Assembly: GCA_036556825.1 (NCBI GenBank)
Contig: DATBIR010000133.1
Coordinates: 14,729 to 78,728 of the forward strand
DNA: 64,000 nucleotides
Direction: 5' to 3'
Source: JAJKJG01 sp036556825
Lineage (GTDB): Bacteria > Pseudomonadota > Alphaproteobacteria > Rhizobiales > Beijerinckiaceae
Positions 26,104 through 34,001 of this stretch are shown here, in pieces. A program made the position numbers and the translations under genes. The notes under the pieces were generated by a model. It worked only from the letters and a program-made list of their open reading frames with translations, made no database searches and had not been told where the DNA came from. Numbering within the stretch: position 1 is the first letter of the stretch; each line of letters begins with the position of its first letter.

Positions 26104-26817
26104 ATGTCGCAAGCGCAGGTGAAGCCGAAGCCGGTCGACGCAGCGTCGGCGCCGGAATGGTGCTCGAAGCGCCGCCTGGCGGATGCCATCCGCATGCTCG
26201 AGCGTGCCGAGATCATCGACCACAACGGGCATTGCAGCGTGCGCCGCGACGCGGGCTCGTTCTACATCAATTCAGGCGCGTCGGTGCGCGGCGCCGTCAC
26301 CGAGGACGACATCGTCGGCGTCGACCTAAGCGGCAACCTGGTCGAGGGCACCGAGAAGCCGCCGCTCGAATTCCACATTCACTCCGAGGTCTACCGCGCC
26401 CGGCCCGACGTCAACGCGGTGTTCCACACTCACCCCAGATGGTCGACATTCCTCACCATGACCGGCCATCCCTACAAGATGGTCTACGCGCAGGGCGTGC
26501 TGCTCGGCGACATGCCGGTGATGGATTCGCCGATGTCGATCAACACGAGACCAATGGGCGAGAAGCTCGTCGACATCCTCGGCGAGCGTCCCGCGGTGCT
26601 GCTTAAGGCGCACGGCGTCGTCGTGGTCGGCGCCGACATCCTCGAAGCCTTCGCGCTCGCCGCGTACGTCGAGGAGAACGCCTACCGGCAATACATGGCG
26701 ATGCAGATCGGCGATCCGTACGTCTTCAGCGAAGAGGAGCAGGAAGCGTGCCGCGTCAAGCTGCGCACCCCGAGCCTCTTCAGGAAGACCTGGGATCATT
26801 ATTATTCGAAGATCTAG
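26104..26817 (+). CDS. Class II aldolase/adducin-family protein, copy 3
   Basis: 237 residues, start ATG after GAGGAAG. Ligands: HTH (VFHTHPRWS) and His in LKAHGVVVVG; Glu in EFHIHSEVY. The C-terminus has an aromatic tail (WDHYYSKI), shared in spirit with copy 1 (WNYYVRKG). The gene ends against the convergent QsuB-like gene. Assignment to an aldolase, epimerase or decarboxylase activity is not possible from sequence. Confidence 0.92.
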   Translation: MSQAQVKPKPVDAASAPEWCSKRRLADAIRMLERAEIIDHNGHCSVRRDAGSFYINSGASVRGAVTEDDIVGVDLSGNLVEGTEKPPLEFHIHSEVYRARPDVNAVFHTHPRWSTFLTMTGHPYKMVYAQGVLLGDMPVMDSPMSINTRPMGEKLVDILGERPAVLLKAHGVVVVGADILEAFALAAYVEENAYRQYMAMQIGDPYVFSEEEQEACRVKLRTPSLFRKTWDHYYSKI

Positions 26818-26820
26818 CCC

Positions 26821-26837
26821 TCTCCCTTCAGGGGAGG
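26821..26837. terminator. Weak hairpin between convergent genes
   Basis: TCTCCC / GGGAGG-type stem of five to six pairs directly after the aldolase stop and before the QsuB-like stop; similar in sequence to the hairpins at 14139 and 24435. Confidence 0.35.
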
Positions 26838-26841
26838 TGAA

Positions 26842-28743
26842 TCACAGCGCCGGCATTGGCTTGCGCGCGAGGCGCGACTGGGCGGCGAGGCGGATCGGCG
26901 CGTTGACAGCGCCGAACCCTTTGTAGCCGCGCCGCTCGACGATCTCGAAGAAGAAGCGGTTTTGGAAATTCTGCGTGTAGGCCTGCAGGAATTCCCCGCC
27001 CTCGTCGCGGTCGTAGAGGATGCCGTTGGCGCGCAGCATGTCGAGGCGCTCGGGCGCGAGATCAGTGCGCGCCTCGAGGTCGTCGTAATAGTTTTCCGGG
27101 ATGGCCAGCATCGCGACGCCGTTGGCGCGCAGGACCTGAACCGTCGCGACGATGTCGTCGGTGGCGAAGGCGATGTGCTGGACGCCGGAGCCGACGAACT
27201 CTGACAGGAAGCGCGACGACAGGGTGTGCTGGCTCTGCGAGCCGTTGAGCGCGATGCGCAGGGCGCCGTCGCCCGTCTGGATCACCTGGCTCTTCACGAT
27301 GCCGCCCGGATCGGTGATGTCCTGCTGCGGTGTCTTGGTCACGTCGAGCAGCGAGTTGTAGAAGAGAAGCCAGGACAGCATTTCCTCGTAATGCATCGAT
27401 TGCGAGACGTGATCGACGACGGTGAGCCCGGCATCGGAATGGCCGCCGGCCGCCGCCACGGGCTCGAAATCGACCTCCCAGATGGCGCTGAGCTCGCTGG
27501 TCGCATCGACGAAATAGAGCAGGCTGCCGCCGAGGCCGCGCACGGACGGCACCTCGAGCTCGCCCGGGCCGACCGGCTGCCGGAAGGGCACGTCGCGCAG
27601 CTTCTCGGCGCGATCGAGCGTCGCCGCGGCGCTGTCGACCTTGAGGCACAGCGCGCATACCGACGGCCCGTGCGTCAGCTGGTAGGAATGCGCAAAGCCC
27701 TCCGGGTCGGCGTTGATGACGATGTTGATCCCTCCTTGCGCCCAATGCGTCACGGCCTTGGACTTGTGCTGCCCGCGCTGACGAAAGCCGAGCGCACCGA
27801 TGAAGCGCGTGAGCTCGGCCTCGGCTTCCTCGTCGACGGCGAACTCGATGAATTCCACGCCGAGGCACTGCGAGCGCGGCGGCAGGGGCGGCAGAGATTT
27901 GGTCAGGCCGTCGACCTTTCCGCGCAGCTGATCGAGCAGGAAGATCAGCGAGCGATGGCCGTCGACCGCGACGCTGCGCGGCGAGCCGGCACGGAACTCG
28001 TCGTTGAACACTTCCAGCGATAGCGGGCCGTCATAGCCGGTGTCCGCCACCGCCGCCGTGAAGTCCGCCAGCGGAAAGTCGCCCTGTCCGGGGAAGCAGC
28101 GGAAATGCCGGCTCCACTGCATGATGTCCATGTCGAGCCAGGGCGCGTCCGAGAGTTGGACGAGAAAGATCTTTTCCCGCGGAATCGAGCGCAGGGCCTT
28201 CAGGTCGGTGCGCCGCGAAAAGATGTGAAAGCTGTCGAGCACGATGCCGATGGCCGGGTGGTCGGCGCGCCGCACCACCTCCCAGGCGTCGCGGTAATCG
28301 TAGATGTGCCGGCCCCAGCCGAGTGCCTCGTAGCCGACGCGGATGCCGCGCTTGGCGGCGCGCTCGCCGAGCTCGTGGAAGTCGGCGGCGGCGCGCTCGA
28401 GGCCGGCCAGCGAGTCGGGCGAGACGTTGCTGCACACGAACAGCTGGCTGCAGCCGAGCTCCTGCATCAGGTCAAACTTGCGCTCGGCGCGCGCGAAAGT
28501 GCGGGCGCGCTGCGGCTCGGGCATGCCCTCGAAATCGCGGAACGGCTGGAAGGTCAGGATTTTCAGGCCGAGCCCCTCGACCATTTTGGCCACGTCGCGC
28601 GGCGTGCCGTTGAACGACAGCAAGTCGGCTTCGAAGATCTCGACGCCGCTGAAGCCCGCGGCCGCGATGGCCTCGAGCTTTTCGGCGAGGCCGCCGCTCA
28701 GCGACACCGTGGCGATGGAGGTTTGCAGGGTTTTTGCTGACAT
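26842..28743 (-). CDS. 3-dehydroshikimate dehydratase fused to HPPD-like domain (QsuB type)
   Basis: 633 residues. The N-terminal half (about 1-285) is a xylose-isomerase-like TIM barrel with the metal ligands of dehydroshikimate dehydratase: Glu in VGYEALGWG, Asp in IVLDSFHIF, Gln in LVQLSDAPW, Glu in LSLEVFND. The C-terminal half is a 4-hydroxyphenylpyruvate-dioxygenase-like double VOC domain keeping an H-H-E set (VVDHVSQSMHY, VQHIAFATDD, FFFEIVERRG). The first half converts 3-dehydroshikimate to protocatechuate; the second half's reaction is not settled for the family. The ATG of MSAKTLQTS is chosen because the longer frame is a translated repeat. The AroE-like gene lies upstream on the same strand. 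Confidence 0.93.
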   Translation of the reverse strand: MSAKTLQTSIATVSLSGGLAEKLEAIAAAGFSGVEIFEADLLSFNGTPRDVAKMVEGLGLKILTFQPFRDFEGMPEPQRARTFARAERKFDLMQELGCSQLFVCSNVSPDSLAGLERAAADFHELGERAAKRGIRVGYEALGWGRHIYDYRDAWEVVRRADHPAIGIVLDSFHIFSRRTDLKALRSIPREKIFLVQLSDAPWLDMDIMQWSRHFRCFPGQGDFPLADFTAAVADTGYDGPLSLEVFNDEFRAGSPRSVAVDGHRSLIFLLDQLRGKVDGLTKSLPPLPPRSQCLGVEFIEFAVDEEAEAELTRFIGALGFRQRGQHKSKAVTHWAQGGINIVINADPEGFAHSYQLTHGPSVCALCLKVDSAAATLDRAEKLRDVPFRQPVGPGELEVPSVRGLGGSLLYFVDATSELSAIWEVDFEPVAAAGGHSDAGLTVVDHVSQSMHYEEMLSWLLFYNSLLDVTKTPQQDITDPGGIVKSQVIQTGDGALRIALNGSQSQHTLSSRFLSEFVGSGVQHIAFATDDIVATVQVLRANGVAMLAIPENYYDDLEARTDLAPERLDMLRANGILYDRDEGGEFLQAYTQNFQNRFFFEIVERRGYKGFGAVNAPIRLAAQSRLARKPMPAL

Positions 28744-28770
28744 CTTGTTGGGCTCTGGCCTCTCTTCAGT

Positions 28771-28845
28771 GTCATTGCCGGGCTTGACCCGGCAATCCAT
28801 CGCGCCGGTGCTGATGGATGCCCGGGTCAAGCCCGGGCATGACAA
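28771..28845. repeat. Fold-back repeat, GGGCTTGACCC family
   Basis: Arms match those at 19557-19652 almost base for base (left GTCATTGCCGGGCTTGACCC, right GTCAAGCCCGGGCATGACAA) but the spacer between them is different and shorter. It lies between the AroE-like gene and the QsuB-like gene of the same strand, so it may set their relative expression. Confidence 0.7.
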
Positions 28846-28864
28846 TTGTGGAAGTCGGAAATGA

Positions 28865-29707
28865 TCAAATCGTTGCCTCGATGAGGGCGCGCAGCTCCGG
28901 CGTGACGCGAGGCTCGATGCCGAACCACGCCTTCCAGGCCGGGCGCGCCTGATGCAGGAGCATGCCGAGGCCGTTCACGGTGCGGTTGCCGCGGCTGCGC
29001 GCCGCGGCGAGGAGCGGCGTCTCGCGCGGGATGTAGACGATGTCGGCGACCAGCGCGCGCGTCGGCAGTTTGTTGAGATCGAGTTCGAGCGCTGGCTGGC
29101 CGACCATGCCCTGGCTGGTGGTGTTGACGACCATGGCGGCGCCGTCGAGGGCGGCGTGACGATCCTCCCACGGCATCGCCTTGATCGGGCCTCCGAACTC
29201 CTGCGCGAGCGCCTCGGCGCGGCCAAAAGTGCGGTTGAACAGCCGGATCTCGCGGGCGCCGCGCTCGGCCAGGCTGTAGACCACGGCGCGCGAGCCGCCG
29301 CCGGCGCCGATCACGACGATCGGCCCGGCATCGGCGCGCCAGCCCGGATCGGCCTCGAGGATGCCCTCGATGAAGCCGTAGCCGTCATTGTTGGTGGCAA
29401 GCAGCGAGCCGTCGCGCCGCACCACGATACAGCTCGAGGCGCCCATGCGGCGCGCCATCGCGTCGACCTCGTCGACGAAGGCGAGCGCCGTCTCCTTGTG
29501 CGGAATGGTCAGGTTGCAGCCGGCGAAGCCGAGCGGGGCGAGCGCATGCAGGGCGGCCTCGAGCTTGCCCGGTTCGATGCCGAGCGGCACGTAGGTGCCG
29601 GCGAGGCCGTGCGTCTCGAACCAGTAATTGTGCAGCCTCGGCGAGCGCGAATGCATGACGGGCCAGCCCATCAGGCCGGCGAGGAGGAAGCGGTCGGGGT
29701 GTGCCAT
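28865..29707 (-). CDS. Shikimate/quinate dehydrogenase family (AroE-like)
   Basis: 280 residues. Substrate-site motifs SRSPRLHN near residue 20 and the catalytic Lys in LTIPHKET are present, as are N-N-D-G (usually NTDG) and Asn/Asp contacts. The NAD(P) loop is VIGAGGGSRAV, followed by LFNRTFGRAEAL, which favours NADP or mixed use. Oxidises shikimate or quinate to the dehydro form (or the reverse). Its position upstream of the QsuB-like gene points to catabolic use, feeding 3-dehydroshikimate to the dehydratase, rather than to biosynthesis. Confidence 0.92.
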   Translation of the reverse strand: MAHPDRFLLAGLMGWPVMHSRSPRLHNYWFETHGLAGTYVPLGIEPGKLEAALHALAPLGFAGCNLTIPHKETALAFVDEVDAMARRMGASSCIVVRRDGSLLATNNDGYGFIEGILEADPGWRADAGPIVVIGAGGGSRAVVYSLAERGAREIRLFNRTFGRAEALAQEFGGPIKAMPWEDRHAALDGAAMVVNTTSQGMVGQPALELDLNKLPTRALVADIVYIPRETPLLAAARSRGNRTVNGLGMLLHQARPAWKAWFGIEPRVTPELRALIEATI

Positions 29708-29849
29708 CGGCCGTCTCTAACCACGCAAGCTCCACGGCTGGCAAGCCGCCGCCGGGCATCGGCAGCCCAGGCAAGCTGCCGCTTTACTTGCATGCGGTTC
29801 TGCGCAGAAATGCCTCCAACGACAAGAACAATCAGAACGGGAGGTTTCC

Positions 29850-30827
29850 ATGATGCGTCCTGGCGTCGTTCTGGTGACATTGATGGCGTCGCTCCCGGCG
29901 TTGGCGACGGAGCCCTCGCTCAAGCAGATCGCCGCCCGGACCGAGCTGCACCCGATCCAGACCCTGACCCTGTCGGACCAGCAGTTCCTCAAGGCCGAGC
30001 GCGACGGCAAGCCGGTCACGGTGTCAGGGCAGCTGCGCATCGCCCAGGGCAGCGGGCGCATGCCGACCGTCGTGCTCGTGCACGGCTCGGGCGGCATGGG
30101 CGCCAATATCGACATGTGGGCGCGCGAGCTCAACGAGATGGGCATCTCCACCTTCGCGCTCGACGGCTTTACCGGCCGCGGCCTCACGGCCGTCAGCACC
30201 GACCAGGCCCAGCTCGGCCGCCTCAACCTGATCCTCGACGCCTATCGCGCCCTCGAGATTTTGGCGAAGCACCCGCGCGTCGATCCGGGCCGCATCGTGC
30301 TCATGGGATTTTCACGCGGCGGCCAGGCGGCGCTCTATGCCAGCGTCAGGCGCTTCCACCAGAACTGGAACAAGTCGGGAGCGGAGTTCGCCGCCTATAT
30401 CCCGTTCTATCCGGACTGCATGACCACCTACATGTCGGACAGCGACGTCGCCAACCGGCCGATCCGGATCTTTCATGGCACGCCCGACGACTACAATCCG
30501 GTCGCGCCATGCAAGCGCTACGTCGAGCACCTCGTCAAGGCGGACCGCGACGTGCAGCTGACCGAGTATCCCAATGCGCCGCACGGCTTTGATAATCCGC
30601 TCGCCAGCACGACGCCGTCACCGTCGCGAAATGCCCAGACGGTGCGCCGCTGCGTGATCCAGGAAGACCCGCTCGGGCAGCTCGTCAACGCCGCCACCGG
30701 GGAACCCTTCACCTACAAGGATCCATGCGTCGAGCGCGACCCGCATACCGGCCACGATCCGGCCGCCACCGCCGCCGCCCGGCAGGCCGTGAAGGAGTTC
30801 CTGAAGACGGTGTTCAAGCTGGATTGA
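29850..30827 (+). CDS. Exported dienelactone-hydrolase-like alpha/beta hydrolase
   Basis: 325 residues with a signal peptide (cleavage near PALA-TE), GGGAGG before the ATG. The nucleophile is Ser in LMGFSRGGQAA, the acid is Asp in GTPDDYNP, and the His is in APHGFDNP. An oxyanion segment LVHGSGGMG precedes it. Cysteines at several positions (PDCMTT, APCKRY, RRCVIQ, DPCVE) could form disulfides in the periplasm. Unlike the gene at 19668 it has Ser, not Cys. It probably trims an ester or lactone outside the cytoplasm. Confidence 0.9.
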   Translation: MMRPGVVLVTLMASLPALATEPSLKQIAARTELHPIQTLTLSDQQFLKAERDGKPVTVSGQLRIAQGSGRMPTVVLVHGSGGMGANIDMWARELNEMGISTFALDGFTGRGLTAVSTDQAQLGRLNLILDAYRALEILAKHPRVDPGRIVLMGFSRGGQAALYASVRRFHQNWNKSGAEFAAYIPFYPDCMTTYMSDSDVANRPIRIFHGTPDDYNPVAPCKRYVEHLVKADRDVQLTEYPNAPHGFDNPLASTTPSPSRNAQTVRRCVIQEDPLGQLVNAATGEPFTYKDPCVERDPHTGHDPAATAAARQAVKEFLKTVFKLD

Positions 30828-30908
30828 ACGCCCGGCACACACCTCACCGTGTCATGAGCGGCCTTGTGCCGGTGATCCGATTAGTTGTGCCGGTGAGCTC
30901 TTAAGCGG

Positions 30909-30937
30909 GATGGCCGGGACAAGCCCGGCCATGACAG
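30909..30937. repeat. Single-arm copy of the GGGCTTGACCC-family palindrome
   Basis: GATGGCCGGGACAAGCCCGGCCATGAC, a clean palindrome between convergent genes. A direct repeat TTGTGCCGGTGA also occurs at 30864-30875 and 30885-30896. Confidence 0.55.
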
Positions 30938-30950
30938 GAACGATGTCGGA

Positions 30951-31940
30951 TCAGATCACGATCTTGGTCATGATGCCCTTGGGGAACAGGTCCTCGGGCT
31001 TGGCGTGGCGGTGGGCGATGCCCTGCTGATAGGCGTAAAGCGCCAGCTGCTCGAGGGTCGGGCGGTTCTCCTCGATGCCGAACGGGAAGGGATCGCCGTC
31101 GAACATGTCGCGCATCTTGCGCGCATATTGCGGCAGCCAGGCGAGCGGATAGCGCGACACCGCCGGGTCGAGCAGGCGCTCGAGGCTGCGGCGCTTCGAT
31201 TCCTGGAAGGCGTTGTAGAGATTGCGCGCGATCCACGGATTCTCGTCGACGATGTGCTTTTGCATCGCGATGATGTGCATGATCGGCCAGACTTTCGTCT
31301 TGCGGAAATATTCCTCTTCCATGTCGAGGAAGTCGGGGAACAGCCGCACCACGTCCGGATGCCCTTGCAGGAAGCAGGTCGGCGGACGGGCGATGATGGC
31401 GCAATCGATCTCGCCGGAGGCGAGCATCTCGCTGAGCGACTTGTCGGAGACGCGCGTCAGCTTGAGCCCTTCGGGCAGGTTGAGCTCGACCTTCTCGACG
31501 CGGCCGGCGTCGTTGGCGCCGGCCTGATACCAGTGCACGTCGGTCAGCTTGACGCCGACGTCATTGTGCAGCCAGCCGCGCATATAGACCGCGGCCGAGT
31601 GCGCCCATTCCGGCGAGCCGACCTTCTTGCCCTTGAGATCCTCGGGGGTTTTGATGCCGCTCTTCTTGTTCACGTAGAAGGACGAGAAGCGGAACAGGCG
31701 CGAGCAGATCACCGGCAGCCCGACGATGTCGGAATCGTCGCGCGTGATCTGGGTCATGAACTTGGCGAAGGACAGCTCGCTCACGTCCCATTCGCGGTTA
31801 AGCGTGAAGCGCGCGAAGATCTCGTGGTGGCCCAGCGTCAGCCAGGTATGGTCCACGCCCTCGGCCTGGACGTGCCCCAGGCGGAAATCGCGGAAATGGT
31901 CGTAATCGGTCGTGGCGATGGTCAGCTTGACGCGCCTCAT
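30951..31940 (-). CDS. 4,5-dihydroxyphthalate decarboxylase-like protein (Pht5 family)
   Basis: 329 residues, no signal peptide. The start MRRVKLTIATTDYDHFR and the IVGLPVICSRLFRFSSFYVN and PEDLKGKKVGSPEWAHSA segments are characteristic of the Pht5 family, which has a periplasmic-binding-protein fold adapted as a cytoplasmic enzyme. Named members decarboxylate 4,5-dihydroxyphthalate to protocatechuate, but many relatives are uncharacterised. It is the last gene of a minus-strand run after an ABC importer and a DsrE-like gene. Absence of a signal argues against it being a transport component. Confidence 0.85.
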   Translation of the reverse strand: MRRVKLTIATTDYDHFRDFRLGHVQAEGVDHTWLTLGHHEIFARFTLNREWDVSELSFAKFMTQITRDDSDIVGLPVICSRLFRFSSFYVNKKSGIKTPEDLKGKKVGSPEWAHSAAVYMRGWLHNDVGVKLTDVHWYQAGANDAGRVEKVELNLPEGLKLTRVSDKSLSEMLASGEIDCAIIARPPTCFLQGHPDVVRLFPDFLDMEEEYFRKTKVWPIMHIIAMQKHIVDENPWIARNLYNAFQESKRRSLERLLDPAVSRYPLAWLPQYARKMRDMFDGDPFPFGIEENRPTLEQLALYAYQQGIAHRHAKPEDLFPKGIMTKIVI

Positions 31941-32067
31941 TGGTCCCCCTTTGGCAGTTCTGGGCCTTGTTGGTCGGGGATCGATTTAGCGCGGGAACGG
32001 CAAAGGGCAAACCGCTTTTGCCGCCGATCCCGCCAAACCCTTAATTCTGCGGACGAACGGGGGCGGG

Positions 32068-32445
32068 TCAGAGCGTGATGACCTGGTCCGGCGGGTTCTG
32101 GCCGAGGGCGCCGTAAAGCTGCGGAAAGCAGCCGGCGACCACGCCGTCGACCAGGCCCTTGGCCTTGACCGAGCCGGTGCCGCAGCCCGCGAAGTCGCCC
32201 TCGGCGAGGTTGCGGCGCAGGGCGCATTGGTCGCACACCATCAGGAGGATGTTGTGCTTCCTGGCGACCGCGGCCAGGCGCTCGCCGACCGGGTCACCCT
32301 GGCGCAGCGCGAAGACGTTGTCATCGAAGAACATCATGCCGATCACCTGCGCCCCATGCGTGCCGGCCTCGAGCTGCGGCAGGATCATGGTCGCAAGCTT
32401 GAAGGTCGCGGCGTTGCTGGTGGCGAACACATAGGCGACCTTCAT
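32068..32445 (-). CDS. DsrE-family sulfur-relay-like protein
   Basis: 125 residues in a single DsrE/F domain. Cysteines lie in LLMVCDQCALRRNLAEG, DFAGCGTG and VAGCFPQLY; the first pair corresponds to the position where DsrE proteins carry a persulfide. AAGGA precedes the ATG. It is encoded between an ABC transporter of the nitrate/sulfonate/taurine class and the Pht5-like gene, so handling of sulfur from an imported compound is a reasonable guess. Confidence 0.88.
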   Translation of the reverse strand: MKVAYVFATSNAATFKLATMILPQLEAGTHGAQVIGMMFFDDNVFALRQGDPVGERLAAVARKHNILLMVCDQCALRRNLAEGDFAGCGTGSVKAKGLVDGVVAGCFPQLYGALGQNPPDQVITL

Positions 32446-32484
32446 CGGTTCATTCCTTCAGACCCACGGGCGGAAGACGGCCGC

Positions 32485-33237
32485 TCAGCGCCAGCGCAGC
32501 AGATAGCTCTCGAGCCGGCCGGCGGCGGCGAAGATGGCGAGCACGAACACCATGATCAGCAGCACGATGGCCATCATCAGGGCGGCGTTGTAGGTGCTCT
32601 GCGCGAAGGACAGGAGATAGCCGAGGCCGCGGCTCGCGCCGACGAACTCGCCCACCACCGCGCCGGTGAAGGCGAAGCCGACCGCGACCTTGAGGTTGCC
32701 CATGATCCAGGCGGTCACGAACGGCAGATAGACCTCGCGCAGGATCGTCCAGCGGCCGCCGCCGAGCGTGCGCACGCGTTCGACGAGACGGCGGTCGACC
32801 TGCTTGATGCCGGTATAGACGGTGAAGAAGACGAGCACCGCCACGAGCACGAAGGCGAGGGCGATCTTCGAGCCGAGATCGATGCCGAACCAGATCACGC
32901 AGAGCGGCGCCAGCACGACGCGCGGCACGGCGTTGAGCATCATCATGACCGGTTCGAGCAGTTCGGCGAGCGGCTTGACCAGGGCTGCCAACGCGCCGAG
33001 CACGACGCCGGCGGCGATGCCGAGAACGAGGCCGCCAATCGCCGCCGCGAAGGTCGCCTGAAGATGCGTCCAGATCGTCCCTTGCGAGAACAGCTCGACG
33101 AGCGCCGCGGCAATGCGGCTCGGCGCGGGAAAGAAGAGCGGATTGAGCCAGCCGGCCTGGCCGGCCGCTTCCCACAGGGAGAGGGCGACGGTCAGCGCGA
33201 GGAGCTGGCGCACCCAGACACGGCGGAAGATGTTCAT
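32485..33237 (-). CDS. ABC transporter permease (SsuC/TauC family)
   Basis: 250 residues with about six membrane segments and the inner-membrane EAA loop (ERVRTLGGGRWTILREVYLP) seen in importers of sulfonates, nitrate, taurine and thiamine precursors. The ATG overlaps the ATPase stop by four bases (ATGA), fixing the start and excluding a longer upstream frame. Works with the ATPase and binding protein encoded immediately upstream. Confidence 0.95.
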   Translation of the reverse strand: MNIFRRVWVRQLLALTVALSLWEAAGQAGWLNPLFFPAPSRIAAALVELFSQGTIWTHLQATFAAAIGGLVLGIAAGVVLGALAALVKPLAELLEPVMMMLNAVPRVVLAPLCVIWFGIDLGSKIALAFVLVAVLVFFTVYTGIKQVDRRLVERVRTLGGGRWTILREVYLPFVTAWIMGNLKVAVGFAFTGAVVGEFVGASRGLGYLLSFAQSTYNAALMMAIVLLIMVFVLAIFAAAGRLESYLLRWR

Positions 33238-34001
33238 GCCGCCTCCGCGACAGGACCGGCCCCTTCGACCGCCTGCGAGAGGTCGGACCACAGCCGCTCC
33301 AGCAGCGGACCGAATTTCGGATGCGTGCGGGCGCGCATCAGATGGCGCGGCCGCGGGATCGGGATGGTGTAGCACTGGGAGATGTGCGCCCGCGGCCCTT
33401 GCGACAGCAGGTAGACGCGGTCGGACAGGGCAATTGCCTCTTCGAGGTCGTGCGTAACGAGCAGTACGCTGATGCCCTGCTGCTCAACGAGGTCGACGAC
33501 GTCCTGGGTGACGCGGGCACGCACGATGGCGTCGAGCGAGGCGAAGGGCTCGTCCATCAGGAGGAGGCGCGGCTTCAGGGCGAGGACCTGCGCGAGCGCG
33601 ACGCGCTTGCGCTGGCCGCCGCTCAACTCGCGCGGATAGCGCGCCTCGAAGCCGGCCAGGCCGAGACGCGCGAGCCATTCCTTGCCTTCCGCCACCGCTG
33701 CGCGGCGGTCGCGTCCGCGCAGGCGCAGGCCGAGCGCCACGTTCTCGATGGCGGTGCGCCACGGCAGCAACGCGTCGTCCTGGAACAGGATGCCGATGTC
33801 GTTTCCCTGCACCCCCTGCAGCTCGATGCGGCCCGCGGAAATGCCCTGGAGGCCCATGACGGCGCGCAACAGGCTGCTCTTGCCCGAGCCGGAGGGGCCG
33901 ACGAGGCTGACGAATTGTCCGGCTTCGATGGCGAGGCTGGCGCCCTCGAGCACGGGCTCCGCACCGTAGGACAGGCTGACATGTTCCGCGCGCAGCATCA
34001 T
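33234..34001 (-). CDS. ABC transporter ATP-binding protein (SsuB/TauB family)
   Basis: 255 residues. Walker A GPSGSGKSS, Q-loop ILFQDDALLPW, signature LSGGQRKRVALAQ, Walker B LLLMDEPFASLD and H-loop LLVTHDLEEA are all intact. Both neighbouring genes overlap it by four bases, so binding protein, ATPase and permease form one tightly coupled translation unit. Confidence 0.97.
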   Translation of the reverse strand: MMLRAEHVSLSYGAEPVLEGASLAIEAGQFVSLVGPSGSGKSSLLRAVMGLQGISAGRIELQGVQGNDIGILFQDDALLPWRTAIENVALGLRLRGRDRRAAVAEGKEWLARLGLAGFEARYPRELSGGQRKRVALAQVLALKPRLLLMDEPFASLDAIVRARVTQDVVDLVEQQGISVLLVTHDLEEAIALSDRVYLLSQGPRAHISQCYTIPIPRPRHLMRARTHPKFGPLLERLWSDLSQAVEGAGPVAEAA

